Position numbers and translations under genes: made by a program. Of a stretch of DNA of 33,960 nt, positions 24,172-33,233 are shown one piece after another (the first letter of the stretch is position 1; each line of letters begins with the position of its first letter). Below the pieces are notes generated by a model. It was not told the origin of the DNA. It was given only the letters and a program-made list of their open reading frames with translations, and searched no databases. Source of the DNA: Rhodospirillaceae bacterium Spongia-Bin9 (GTDB taxonomy: Bacteria > Pseudomonadota > Alphaproteobacteria > Bin65); assembly GCA_900197615.1 (NCBI GenBank), contig FZLR01000028.1, positions 1-33,960 of the forward strand, written 5' to 3'.

Positions 24172-24885
24172 ATGCTGCCGGTGAAGGCGTTGACGTTCGA
24201 TGTGTTCGGCACGGTGGTCGACTGGCGGCGCAGCGTGGCGCGGGAGGCGGCGGCGGCGCTCGACCCGCTGGGCTTCTCTCTAAACTGGAACGCTTTCGCG
24301 CTGGCGTGGCGCGCGCGCTACCAGCCGGCGATGGAGCGGGTGCGCAGCGGCGGGCGCGGCTTCGTCAAGCTGGATGTGCTGCACCGCGAGAACCTGCTGG
24401 AAGTGCTGGAGCAATTCGGCGTCGCCGGGCTGCCGGACGCGGCAATCGACGATCTGAACCGCGCCTGGCACCGGCTAGATCCGTGGCCCGACGTGCTGCC
24501 CGGCATGGCCCGCCTGCGCGCGGCGTATCCGCTGGCGGCGCTCTCCAACGGCAACGTCGCGCTGATCGTGAACATGGCGCGCCGGGCCGGTATCCGGTGG
24601 GACGCGATCCTCGGCGCCGAGGTCGCCCGCGCCTACAAGCCGATGCCGGAGGCCTATCACTCGGCCGCCGACATGCTGGGCCTTGCGCCGGCGGAAGTCG
24701 CCCTGGTCGCGGCCCACAACGACGATCTCAAGGCCGCCGCTGCGGCCGGCCTGCGCACGATATTCGTCGCCCGGCGCACGGAAATGGCGGACGAAGGCCA
24801 GACGAAGGATCTCGAAGCCTGGGACGGCGCCGATCTGGCGGCGGAATGCTTCGAGGAGTTGGCGGACCGGATGGGCTGCCCCTGA
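24172..24885 (+). CDS. HAD-superfamily (S)-2-haloacid dehalogenase, type II
   Basis: A 237-residue HAD hydrolase. The nucleophile is D10 in 'LTFDVFGTVVDWR', the Ser/Asn motif is 'ALSNGNVAL', the Lys is in 'RAYKPMPEAY', and the final acidic motif 'AAHNDDLKAA' is the dehalogenase variant rather than the phosphatase DD. Type II dehalogenases hydrolyse 2-haloalkanoic acids, although many relatives have other small substrates. A GGGGAGGG stretch precedes the ATG. It stands between two aminotransferases; no functional link is visible. Confidence 0.88.
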   Translation: MLPVKALTFDVFGTVVDWRRSVAREAAAALDPLGFSLNWNAFALAWRARYQPAMERVRSGGRGFVKLDVLHRENLLEVLEQFGVAGLPDAAIDDLNRAWHRLDPWPDVLPGMARLRAAYPLAALSNGNVALIVNMARRAGIRWDAILGAEVARAYKPMPEAYHSAADMLGLAPAEVALVAAHNDDLKAAAAAGLRTIFVARRTEMADEGQTKDLEAWDGADLAAECFEELADRMGCP

Positions 24886-24950
24886 CCGCTCAGACTGCGA
24901 CGCGGCGGACCCATTGATTTGCGGGCGCGGTTGCAGGCAAACAGGGGCCC

Positions 24951-26111
24951 ATGAAACCTGCAAACGCGATCCTCTCCGGCTACGGCACGACCGTGTTCGA
25001 GGTCATGTCGGCGCTGGCCAACGAGCACAAGGCGGTCAATCTCGGCCAGGGCTTCCCGGACGGCAACGGGCCGGACGATGTCCGCGCCATGGCGCACACG
25101 GCGCTCGACGACCGGCCGAACCAGTATCCGCCCATGTTCGGCCTGCCCGAGTTGCGCCAGGCGGTGGCGAAGCACAACAAGCGCTTCTACGGCCTCGACA
25201 TCGACTGGCCGACCGAGACGCTGGTCACCAGCGGCGCGACCGAGGCCCTTGCGGCGGCGCATTTCGGCCTGATCGAGCCGGGCGACGAGGTCGTGCTGAT
25301 CGAGCCGCTCTACGATTGCTATCTGCCGATCATCCGACGCGCCGGCGCGGTGCCTAGGCTAGTGCGCATCGAACCGCCGGACTGGAAGCTGCCCGAAGCC
25401 GAGTTGCGCGCGGCCTTCTCCGACCGCACCAAGCTGATCCTCATCAACACGCCGATGAATCCGGCCGCCAAGGTTTTCACCCGCGGCGAGCTCGAACTGA
25501 TCGCCGGGCTTTGCCTGGAGCACGACGCCTATTGCGTCGCCGACGAGGTCTACGAGCATCTGGTGTTCGACGGCCGGCCCCATGTCACGATGATGGGCCT
25601 GCCCGGCATGCGCGAGCGCACGGTGCGCATCGGCAGCGCCGGCAAGACCTTCGCGCTCACCGGCTGGAAGGTCGGCTACATCACGGCGCCGCCGGACCTG
25701 ATGACGCCGATCGCGAAGACGCACCAGTTCCTCACCTTCACGACGCCGCCCAACCTTCAGCGCGCCAGCGCCTACGGCCTGGAAAAGGACGATGGCTACT
25801 TCACCGGGCTGGCGCGCGGCTTGGAGCGCAGCCGCGACCGCTTCCGCGCCGGGTTGGAAGAAATCGGCTTCGCGACGGTCGAGTGCCACGGCACCTATTT
25901 CATCACGGTCGATTTCCGGCCGCTCGGCTTCAACGGCGACGATGTCGATTTCTGTCGCACGCTGACGACCGAGGCCGGCGTCGCGGCCGTGCCGGTGAGC
26001 GCCTTCTACCAGCGCGACCCGCCCCGGCATTTCGCTCGTTTCTCCTTTTGCAAGGAGGACGCGACCCTCGACGAGGCGCTGAAGCGTATGCGTGCGTTTT
26101 TCGGGCGCTGA
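24951..26111 (+). CDS. Class I aminotransferase (methionine/kynurenine aminotransferase-like)
   Basis: A 386-residue PLP enzyme of the KAT/YbdL branch. Seen: 'VNLGQGFPDGNGPDDV', 'NQYPPMFGLPELRQAVA', 'VTSGATEALAA', 'LINTPMNPAAKVFT', 'VADEVYEHLVFDG', the Schiff-base Lys in 'SAGKTFALTGWKVGY', and 'HFARFSFCKED' with the carboxylate Arg. Enzymes of this branch transaminate methionine, glutamine, kynurenine or aromatic amino acids; the sequence does not fix which. It follows the HAD gene by 65 bases and may share its transcript. Confidence 0.9.
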   Translation: MKPANAILSGYGTTVFEVMSALANEHKAVNLGQGFPDGNGPDDVRAMAHTALDDRPNQYPPMFGLPELRQAVAKHNKRFYGLDIDWPTETLVTSGATEALAAAHFGLIEPGDEVVLIEPLYDCYLPIIRRAGAVPRLVRIEPPDWKLPEAELRAAFSDRTKLILINTPMNPAAKVFTRGELELIAGLCLEHDAYCVADEVYEHLVFDGRPHVTMMGLPGMRERTVRIGSAGKTFALTGWKVGYITAPPDLMTPIAKTHQFLTFTTPPNLQRASAYGLEKDDGYFTGLARGLERSRDRFRAGLEEIGFATVECHGTYFITVDFRPLGFNGDDVDFCRTLTTEAGVAAVPVSAFYQRDPPRHFARFSFCKEDATLDEALKRMRAFFGR

Positions 26112-26352
26112 GGGACCGCGCGCCACAGCGGGCAGGTACCGGTCCATAGCGTCACCCATGTAACCGGTTGCTCAAACCCTCCCCTACCTGTGTCGGCGCT
26201 CCGCCGGGCGCCTTCGAAACATTGCGTCGGTCCAACGCGCCGCCCTGTCCTGCGGTGCGGATCGTCCCTTACGCGTCTTGACCCGATATGGCCCGGTGCG
26301 TACATACGCGAACCTGCGCCGGCGGGCGGCAGGCCGCCCGGCGCACCCCGGC
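26112..26352. promoter_or_regulatory. Gap before tRNA-His, with a candidate promoter at 26278-26306
   Basis: No gene is seen in the 241 bases. TTGACC at 26278-26283 and TACATA at 26301-26306 have a 17-base spacer and point at the tRNA, whose 5' end lies about 40 bases past the predicted start. The match at -10 is only partial. Confidence 0.45.
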
Positions 26353-26430
26353 GGCGGATGTAGCTCAGTTGGTTAGAGCACCTGGTTGTGGTCCAGGGGG
26401 TCGCGGGTTCAAATCCCGTCATTCGCCCCA
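26353..26430 (+). tRNA. tRNA-His (anticodon GTG)
   Basis: The full cloverleaf is visible. The 7-bp acceptor GCGGATG pairs with CATTCGC (one G-T), with the extra G at -1 (26353) facing the discriminator C, as required for tRNA-His. The D-arm is AGCTCAGTTGGTTAGAGC, the anticodon arm is CCTGG-TTGTGGT-CCAGG, the T-arm is CGGGTTCAAATCCCG, and the CCA end is encoded (26428-26430). Confidence 0.97.
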
Positions 26431-26485
26431 TTTTTCCCTTTGCGATTTTCCGCGCGGCGGCCGGCCTTCGAGCGGCGCCAAAGAA

Positions 26486-26515
26486 AAACGGCCCGCCGTT
26501 ACCGGCGGGCCGTTT
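26486..26515 (-). terminator. Terminator between tRNA-His and the binding-protein gene
   Basis: A perfect 13-bp stem (26486-26498 with 26503-26515) has the loop TTAC. In the minus direction it is followed by TTTTTCTTT, so it is a strong intrinsic terminator for the substrate-binding protein gene. In the plus direction the trailing T-run is short (GTTTGCGGTTT), so it may stop tRNA-His transcription less efficiently. Confidence 0.88.
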
Positions 26516-26540
26516 GCGGTTTCGGACCGCGGGGCTGGCT

Positions 26541-27485
26541 CTACATCTTGGCAGCTGCCACCCAGGGTTTCCACTTCTTCTCGTTGTCCTTCATCCACTT
26601 CGCCGCGGCGGCATCGGCCTCCATCTTGTCGACGTCGACCAGCTTGGCCATGACGGCGATGTCGAGGTTGGAGAAGCTCATCTTCTGCAACAGCTTGTAG
26701 GCTTTCGGCCAGGCCTTCGGGAAGCCCTTCCAGACGCCGAGTTTCAGGTAACCGTCTTTCGGGTTGCCGCAGTCGTAGGCCTTTTTCGGGTTCAGGCCCC
26801 ACTTGGGATCCTTGCGGCACTTCTCGTCATAGGCCGGGAACTCCACGAACTTGCCCTTGTACAGGGCCTCGATGAAGTTCGGCGTCCAGTTGAACAGCAC
26901 GATCGGCGCCTTGCGCTTGCTGGCCGACTTCAGCTCGGCCCACAGCGCGGCGGCGGAACCGGCGTTCACCACCTTGAAGTTCATGCCCAGGCCGTCGACG
27001 CGCTCCTGGTCGTGCTTCAGCCAGTCCACCGGACCGGCGAGGAAGCGGCCTTTCGGCTTGGTGGAGGCGGTCGCGAACTTGGCGGCGCACTTGTTCAGCG
27101 CCTTCCAGTCGGGCAGGCCGGGACAGGCCTTCTCGACATATTCCGGATACCACCACTCTTCGCGGGTCTTGGCCTCGTGGGTGTTCGCCGTGATCACGCA
27201 GCCGTTGTTGAGCTGCTTCTCATAGCTGACGCCGAACGCGCCCTGCCAGACCTCGTGCACCAGGTGGATGTCGCCCTCGCACATCGAGGTGTACACGACC
27301 TGGCTGTCCGCGGAAACGTAGGCGACCTTCTCGCCGACCATTTCCAGCATCTTGCCCACGATGCGTGCGCCCACGAGCTGGCTCGACCAGTTATGAAGCG
27401 GAATCTTGATCGTCTCGGCAGCCGCAGACTGGCCCCCGGCGATCAGCAATGCGGCAGCTCCGGCCGCCATCGCGATTCTTCGCAT
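26541..27485 (-). CDS. Quaternary-amine ABC transporter substrate-binding protein (glycine betaine/proline betaine type)
   Basis: A 314-residue periplasmic protein. The ATG at 27485 follows a strong GGAGGAGG site. Residues 1-22 form a signal peptide ('RRIAMAAGAAALLIAGGQSAAA', cut after the Ala run). The mature part has the ProX/OpuAC pattern: 'KIPLHNWSSQLVGARIVGKM', 'GDIHLVHEVWQGAFG', 'ALWAELKSASKRKAPIVLFN', 'WTP' and many Trp and Tyr residues expected of a cation-pi ligand box. It is divergent from the ATPase and permease genes, sharing the 324-base control region. A betaine-like ligand is inferred from the family; the exact compound is not. Confidence 0.9.
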   Translation of the reverse strand: MRRIAMAAGAAALLIAGGQSAAAETIKIPLHNWSSQLVGARIVGKMLEMVGEKVAYVSADSQVVYTSMCEGDIHLVHEVWQGAFGVSYEKQLNNGCVITANTHEAKTREEWWYPEYVEKACPGLPDWKALNKCAAKFATASTKPKGRFLAGPVDWLKHDQERVDGLGMNFKVVNAGSAAALWAELKSASKRKAPIVLFNWTPNFIEALYKGKFVEFPAYDEKCRKDPKWGLNPKKAYDCGNPKDGYLKLGVWKGFPKAWPKAYKLLQKMSFSNLDIAVMAKLVDVDKMEADAAAAKWMKDNEKKWKPWVAAAKM

Positions 27486-27809
27486 GAATATCCTCCTCCG
27501 GTTTTTGTAGCGCCAGACCAATTCATACCAATTTTGGAGACTACGGCGCAGTAGAATCCATAAACAATCCGAAGTCCAGAGAGTCAACCAATTTACAATA
27601 CTCAATCGACGGCAAATGGTTCATATTGGTTTCAAATGGTGCAACAGGGTTTTGAATTGTGCGACAATGGCATTTCGCGCAGCGCTATATCGTCGTAGCA
27701 TTTGCACGCCGAGTGTCGGGCGCCGGTCATCGAAGCAACGCCGTGCTGCCGGTCGCGAGAAATTGAACGAACCTGCCGCCGGGAAAGCGGCAACAGGGAG
27801 TGCAGGATA
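27486..27809. promoter_or_regulatory. Divergent control region of the ABC transporter, with paired CAAATGGT repeats
   Basis: This AT-richer region holds a minus-strand promoter candidate, TTGACT at 27587-27582 with a weak TTTATG box 17 bases on, for the binding protein. It also holds the near-identical 11-mers CAAATGGTTCA (27613-27623) and CAAATGGTGCA (27633-27643), 20 bases apart, about two helical turns. That is the pattern of a regulator site. No plus-strand promoter is clear; TATATC near 27688 lacks a good -35. Confidence 0.4.
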
Positions 27810-28844
27810 TTGGAAGCCAAAATCGCCTGCCGGAACGTCTGGAAATTGTACGGCAAGGATCCGGAAGGCCTGTTGGATGCGCATGGAGGCAATCCTCCGG
27901 ACGATGCGATCCTCGAAGACGGCTATATCCCGGCGGTGCGCCACGCCACCCTCGATGTCTTTCCGGGCGAGATACTGGTCATCATGGGGCTCAGCGGCTC
28001 GGGGAAATCGACGCTGGTCCGTTGCCTGTCGCGCCTGATCGAACCGACCGCCGGCGAGGTTCTGTTCGACGGCCAGGACCTGTTGAAAATCCCGGCAAAG
28101 GAACTGATCGAAATTCGCCGCCACAAGATGGGCATGGTGTTCCAGCATTTTGCGCTGTTGCCGCATCGGACCGTCCTGCAGAATGTCGCCTTCCCGCTCG
28201 AAGTGCAGGGCATCGACCGCGCGACCCGGGAGAAGCGGGCGCTGGAGGTTATCGAACTGGTCGGGCTGAAAGGGCGCGACGGCTACTATCCGCGCGAACT
28301 TTCCGGCGGCCAGCAGCAGCGCGTCGGCATCGCGCGCTCGCTCGCGGTCGAGCCCGATGTCTGGTTTCTCGACGAACCCTTCTCGGCCCTCGATCCGCTG
28401 ATCCGGCGCGAAATGCAGGATGAGTTCCTGCGCCTGCAGACCATGCTGCAGAAGACGATCGCCTTCATCACCCACGATTTCGACGAAGCGATCCGCCTCG
28501 CCGACCGGATCGCGATCATGAACGAAGGCCGGATCGTCCAGATCGGCACGCCGGAAGAGTTGGTGACGCAGCCGGCGGACGACTATGTCGCCAATTTTAC
28601 GCGCGACGTGGCCCGCGAGAAGCTGCTGACCGTAGCCTCGATCATGGAAGCGCCGGCGGACGGTGAGGCCCTGTCCGATACGGCAGTGCGCCAGACCGAC
28701 AAGGTGGCAGACGTCGCGCGCCGGATAATCGACAGCGAGCTGCCGTTGCGGGTAACGGAGGGCGACGGCCGGGTCATCGGTGCGGTCGGCCGCGCCCATG
28801 TGCTGGACATGCTGTTCTCCGCGGCGGGAGAGGACCGTGGCTGA
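27810..28844 (+). CDS. Quaternary-amine ABC transporter ATP-binding protein (ProV/OpuAA type)
   Basis: A 344-residue ATPase from the TTG at 27810, preceded by AGGGAG; an upstream ATG at 27702 adds 36 residues with no homology. Walker A is 'MGLSGSGKST' (59-68), then the Q-loop 'VFQHFALLPHR' (110-120), the signature 'LSGGQQQR' (164-171), Walker B 'VWFLDEP' (184-190), and the switch His in 'AFITHDFDEA'. From about residue 285 a regulatory CBS-like tail follows, as in ProV. An insert before Walker A ('HGGNPPDDAILEDGYIP') marks a subgroup of this family. It overlaps the permease gene by 8 bases. Confidence 0.93.
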   Translation: MEAKIACRNVWKLYGKDPEGLLDAHGGNPPDDAILEDGYIPAVRHATLDVFPGEILVIMGLSGSGKSTLVRCLSRLIEPTAGEVLFDGQDLLKIPAKELIEIRRHKMGMVFQHFALLPHRTVLQNVAFPLEVQGIDRATREKRALEVIELVGLKGRDGYYPRELSGGQQQRVGIARSLAVEPDVWFLDEPFSALDPLIRREMQDEFLRLQTMLQKTIAFITHDFDEAIRLADRIAIMNEGRIVQIGTPEELVTQPADDYVANFTRDVAREKLLTVASIMEAPADGEALSDTAVRQTDKVADVARRIIDSELPLRVTEGDGRVIGAVGRAHVLDMLFSAAGEDRG

Positions 28845-30831
28845 AGCGGCGATCCCTGCCGGCGAATTGGCGATCCGACGCTGGGTCGCAGGCTCCGGGC
28901 AATCCGGCCTTCGCGTCGCGCTCTTCCTGCTCGCGCCGTTCGTTCTGGTCCTTCTGATCGGCCCGTGGCTGCCGGACTGGCTGCGCATCGTTCCGAAAGA
29001 CTGGTCGGCGCCGTTCGTCGGCTGGATTAACGTGGTCGTGGAGGCGCTGCGCACGGAAGAGATTTTCGGCCTCCTCACCTTCCGGGACATCACCCGGGCG
29101 ATCGCCAACCTGATCGACTATCCCCTCGATTTCGTCGAGGCGGTCCTGGTCGCCGGATTTTCGGATTCGGTTCCCGGCCTGCCGTGGATTGCGGTCACCG
29201 GCCTGGCGGTCGTGCTCGGCTGGTACCTGCGGGGCCGCCAGCTCGGCATCGTCGCCGGCATCTGCTTTGCCTACATGGCGATCTTCGGCAAATGGGAACT
29301 GTCGATGGTCACCCTGTCGGTGGTGCTGGTGGCCGCGCCCGTCGCCGGCGCGATCGGGGTGGCGCTCGGCATCGTCGCCTACAAGAAGGCGTGGTTCGAG
29401 AAGGTGCTGTGGCCGGTCCTCAACGTCATGCAGGCGCTGCCGCATTTTTCATACATGATCCCGGTCGCCATCTTCATCGGCATCGGCCACAAGGCCGGCA
29501 CCATCGCCACCATCATCTTCGCCTTTCCGGTGATGTCGCGCCTGACCATCCTCGGCCTGAAGGGCGTGTCGCCGGAGGTGCGGGAAGCCGGCATCATGGC
29601 CGGCTGCACGAAGCGGCAGATGCTGTGGAAAGTCGAGCTGCCGGCGGCGCGGCCGACGCTGATGGTCGGCGTCAACCAGGTCATAATGCTATGTCTGGCG
29701 ATGGTCGTCCTCGCGTCCTTTGTCGGCGCCAAGGGGCTGGGCCACGATCTGCTGAACCGGCTGCGCTCCCTGTGGATCGGCCAGGCGCTCGAGATCGGCG
29801 TGGTGATCGTCTTCATGGCGATCATTCTCGACCGGCTCAGCCAGGCCTGGGCGGAGAAGCAGCCGGAACATGCCCGGGAAGGGCCGTTCCACGTCCGTCA
29901 TCCCTTCGCGACGGCCGGCATCGCGGTCGTCGTCATTTCCTACATCCTGGCGGCGTTTATCCCGGCGCTGCAGTTGTGGCCGAAGTCGCTGTCCGTCACG
30001 ACGGCACCCATGTGGGATGCGATGATCGACGCCATCGTCGTCTACGCCTTCGACTATCTGGAGCTGATCAAGGATACGCTGCTGGTCCACGTCCTGATCC
30101 CGATGCGCGATCTGTACCTGCTGCTGCCCTGGTCGGCCCTGCTCGTGTTCGCGGTCACGCTCGGCTGGTATTACGGCGGCTGGCCGGTCGCCGGCATCCA
30201 GGCGCTGTTCGCCCTCTATCTCGCCTTTGCCGGCTTCTGGGAGCGGACCCTGATCACCGCCTACATGGTGAGTTTCGCGGTGATCGTCTGCGTCGTCATC
30301 GGTTCGATCGTCGGCGTCTGGGCCGCCGCCGGGCCACGGCGGACGAAGGTCGTCGAGCTGGTCCTCGATACCTTCCAGACATTCCCGTCTTTCATCTACC
30401 TGATCCCGGCGATCATGTTGTTCAACGTCAACGACTTCGCCGCCATCATGGCGATCGTGATCTACGCGACGATCCCGACGACCCGCCTGACCATCTTCGG
30501 CCTGAAGACCGTGCCCCACGACATCGTGGAGGCGGCTATCGCCTCCGGCTGCACGCCGCGCCAGGTGTTGTGGAAGGTGCGCATGCCGCTCGCCTTCCCG
30601 GCAATCATGCTGGGCATCAACCAGACGATCATGTACGCCCTGTTCATGGTCGTGATCGCCGCGTTTATCGGCACCACGGATCTCGGCCAGGAGATTTTCC
30701 GCTCCAAGGCGGAGAACGACGCCGGCAAGTCGCTGGTCGTCGGCCTGTGCGTGGCTTTCATGGGCCTGATGGCCGATCAGCTGATCAACGCCTGGGCCCG
30801 GGAACGCAAGAAAGTGTTGGGGTTGGAATGA
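28837..30831 (+). CDS. Fused double permease of the quaternary-amine ABC transporter
   Basis: A 664-residue membrane protein from the GTG at 28837, overlapping the ATPase stop. It carries two ProW-like permease units in one chain. Each has its own EAA loop: 'EAGIMAGCTKRQMLWKVELP' in the first half and 'EAAIASGCTPRQVLWKVRMP' in the second. Each is preceded by 'ALPHFSYMIPVAIFIG' or 'TFPSFIYLIPAIMLFN', and about seven hydrophobic segments surround each. One polypeptide therefore supplies both halves of the channel that two identical ProW subunits normally form. Its stop overlaps the next start (ATGA). Confidence 0.93.
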   Translation: MAEAAIPAGELAIRRWVAGSGQSGLRVALFLLAPFVLVLLIGPWLPDWLRIVPKDWSAPFVGWINVVVEALRTEEIFGLLTFRDITRAIANLIDYPLDFVEAVLVAGFSDSVPGLPWIAVTGLAVVLGWYLRGRQLGIVAGICFAYMAIFGKWELSMVTLSVVLVAAPVAGAIGVALGIVAYKKAWFEKVLWPVLNVMQALPHFSYMIPVAIFIGIGHKAGTIATIIFAFPVMSRLTILGLKGVSPEVREAGIMAGCTKRQMLWKVELPAARPTLMVGVNQVIMLCLAMVVLASFVGAKGLGHDLLNRLRSLWIGQALEIGVVIVFMAIILDRLSQAWAEKQPEHAREGPFHVRHPFATAGIAVVVISYILAAFIPALQLWPKSLSVTTAPMWDAMIDAIVVYAFDYLELIKDTLLVHVLIPMRDLYLLLPWSALLVFAVTLGWYYGGWPVAGIQALFALYLAFAGFWERTLITAYMVSFAVIVCVVIGSIVGVWAAAGPRRTKVVELVLDTFQTFPSFIYLIPAIMLFNVNDFAAIMAIVIYATIPTTRLTIFGLKTVPHDIVEAAIASGCTPRQVLWKVRMPLAFPAIMLGINQTIMYALFMVVIAAFIGTTDLGQEIFRSKAENDAGKSLVVGLCVAFMGLMADQLINAWARERKKVLGLE

Positions 30832-33197
30832 ACATCCAGACGCCGCAAATGCCGCTGGCGCAGCAGCCCTCGAAGGCCGGCGCCGTCCTGATCCCCGGCT
30901 TGCCCACCCTGGGCTTCGGGGTCGAGCGCTATGTCGCGCAGGGCGGCGCGGCGACGGTCTTTTCCCTCGAACCCGGCGATACCGTCACGGTGCGCGACCG
31001 GGAAGGGCGGCAGGCCGCCGAGATCGCGGCGTTCGCGCCGGACGGCTCGGCCGATACGGAGGCGCTGGGCACGGGGGCCGGCGGAGCGGCCAAAGGCCTG
31101 AAGGCCATCCTCGGCGCCGATAACGAAACCGCCCGCTCGCTGGCGGCGAGCCTGCAACGGCGCGGCCTCGATATCGCGGCGGCGCGTTCCATAGACATCC
31201 TGGGCGGCGAGTCGCGGCCCGGCGACGAGGCGGCCTTCACCGCCGAACGACCGCTGGTCTGCTTCGTGGCGGCGCCCGGCGGCGCGATGCGGGTCGACCG
31301 TCAGGATACGCCGACACCGGTCGAGATATTCGTCGCCCGCGCCAACCCGGCCGCGCCGGACGAACATCCGGTGCCGGAGCCGCTTGCCGATCCGCGCATC
31401 GACCTGCGCGTCGCCGCCCGGACCGCCGAAGCCTACGAGGTCAAGGCCGGAGAGTTCATCCAGATCGTCGACGTGCAGGGCCGGGAGTGTTCGGATTTCC
31501 AGGCCCTGACGGTTGCCGGCCTCGAAAAGGGGCAGGAACTTTGCCTCGATGCGACGGCGACCCGCACCCTGATGGGCAACGCCTATCCGGCGCCGGGGCT
31601 GCTGTCGAAATTCTACGACCAGGATTTACAGCCGCTGCTCGAGGTGGTGCGCGACACCTGCGGCCGGCACGACAGCTTCCTGTTTGCCTGCACGGCGAAA
31701 TACTACGACGACATGGGCTATCCCGGCCATGTCAACTGCACCGACAATTTCAACAAGGTCCTGGCGCCGTTCGGCATCGCGCCGCGGCGCGGCTGGATGG
31801 CGCTCAACTTTTTCTTCAACACCGGGTTCGAGGCCGATCAGGCCGTCTTCGACAATCCGTGGTCGCGGCCGGGCGATTACGTGCTGATGCAGGCGCTGAC
31901 CGACATGGTCTGCGTCTCGTCCGCCTGTCCGGACGATATCGACGGCGCCAACGGCTGGAACCCGACCGACATCCATGTGCGGGTCTACCCGCGCGAGAAC
32001 GTGTTTTCCAAAGCGGTGGCTTATCGCATGACTCCCGACGCCGATCCGAAGCTCACCAGGGAAACCGGCTTCCATAGCCGGTTTGCCGGGCACACAAGAA
32101 ACTTCGCCGAATACAACGGCTACTGGCTGGCCAATAGTTTCACCAACCGCGGCGCGCTGGACGAATACTGGGCCTGCCGCGAGCGGGCCGTCATCATGGA
32201 CCTGTCGCCACTGCGCAAGTTCGAGGTCCTGGGGCCGGATGCCGAGCGCCTGCTGCAATGGACGCTGACCCGGAACGTCCGGCGGCTGGCGACCGGCCAG
32301 GTCGTCTACTCCGCCATGTGCTACGAGACCGGCGGCATGATCGACGACGGCACCGCGTTTCGCCTCGGCGACGACAATTTCCGCTGGATCGGCGGCTGCG
32401 ACTATGGCGGCGAATGGATGCGCGAGCAGGCGGCGAAACTGGGCCTCAATGCCTGGGTCCGGTCGTCGACGGACCAGCTCCACAACGTCGCCGTCCAAGG
32501 CCCTAAGAGCCGGGACATCCTCAAAGAGGTCGTGTGGACGCCGCCGGCTCAGCCCTCGATGGAGGAAATGGGCTGGTTCCGCTTCGCCATCGGCCGGATC
32601 GGCGATCACAACGGCATCCCGGTCGTCGTCTCCCGCACCGGTTACACCGGCGAACTGGGCTACGAGGTGTGGTGCCATCCGCGCGACGCCGGCGCGGTGT
32701 GGGACGCCATCTGGCAGGCCGGCGAGCCGCACGGCCTGTCGCCCTTCGGCCTGGAAGCGCTGGACCTGGTGCGGATCGAGGCCGGCCTGATCTTCGCCGG
32801 CTACGAGTTCGACGACCAGACCGATCCCTTCGAGGCCGGCATCGGCTTTACCGTGGCGCTCAAGACCAAGAACGAGGATTTCGTCGGCCGCGAAGCCCTG
32901 GTCCGGCGCAAGGAGACGCCGCAGCGCAAGCTGGTCGGCCTGGAGCTGGACGGGCAGGAGGCGGCGGCCCACGGCGATTGCGTCCATATCGGCCGGGCCC
33001 AGGTCGGCACGATCACCAGCGGCATGCGCTCGCCCATCCTGCGCAAGAACATTGCCCTGTGCCGGATGGATGTGACGGCCTCGGAGGAGGGGACCGCCGT
33101 CGAGGTCGGCAAGCTGGACGGCCACCAGAAGCGCATCCCGGCAAAGGTCGTACCGTTCCCGTTTTACGACCCGACCAAGTCCCGGGTGCGGGCCTGA
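30828..33197 (+). CDS. DUF1989-GcvT fusion, probable folate-dependent methyl- or aminomethyltransferase
   Basis: A 789-residue protein whose ATG at 30828 overlaps the permease stop. Residues about 195-370 are a DUF1989 domain ('AGEFIQIVDVQGRECSDFQA', 'YYDDMGYPGHVNCTDNFNKV'). Residues 1-190 look like a diverged second copy ('LEPGDTVTVRDREGRQAAEI'). From about 395 to the end is a GcvT/aminomethyltransferase domain ('RAVIMDLSPLRKFEVLGPDA', 'VAVQGPKSRDILKE', 'SRTGYTGELGYEVW', 'GLEALDLVRIEAGLIFAGYE'), the folate-binding fold that takes one-carbon units from amines. Placed right behind a betaine-type importer, it probably demethylates or cleaves the imported amine with tetrahydrofolate as acceptor. 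The reaction and substrate are inferred; a DMSP-demethylase-like role is an alternative. Confidence 0.85.
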   Translation: MNIQTPQMPLAQQPSKAGAVLIPGLPTLGFGVERYVAQGGAATVFSLEPGDTVTVRDREGRQAAEIAAFAPDGSADTEALGTGAGGAAKGLKAILGADNETARSLAASLQRRGLDIAAARSIDILGGESRPGDEAAFTAERPLVCFVAAPGGAMRVDRQDTPTPVEIFVARANPAAPDEHPVPEPLADPRIDLRVAARTAEAYEVKAGEFIQIVDVQGRECSDFQALTVAGLEKGQELCLDATATRTLMGNAYPAPGLLSKFYDQDLQPLLEVVRDTCGRHDSFLFACTAKYYDDMGYPGHVNCTDNFNKVLAPFGIAPRRGWMALNFFFNTGFEADQAVFDNPWSRPGDYVLMQALTDMVCVSSACPDDIDGANGWNPTDIHVRVYPRENVFSKAVAYRMTPDADPKLTRETGFHSRFAGHTRNFAEYNGYWLANSFTNRGALDEYWACRERAVIMDLSPLRKFEVLGPDAERLLQWTLTRNVRRLATGQVVYSAMCYETGGMIDDGTAFRLGDDNFRWIGGCDYGGEWMREQAAKLGLNAWVRSSTDQLHNVAVQGPKSRDILKEVVWTPPAQPSMEEMGWFRFAIGRIGDHNGIPVVVSRTGYTGELGYEVWCHPRDAGAVWDAIWQAGEPHGLSPFGLEALDLVRIEAGLIFAGYEFDDQTDPFEAGIGFTVALKTKNEDFVGREALVRRKETPQRKLVGLELDGQEAAAHGDCVHIGRAQVGTITSGMRSPILRKNIALCRMDVTASEEGTAVEVGKLDGHQKRIPAKVVPFPFYDPTKSRVRA

Positions 33198-33233
33198 TCC
33201 GAATCGCCGGCGGTCCGCCGGCAGGAGCCTTCC

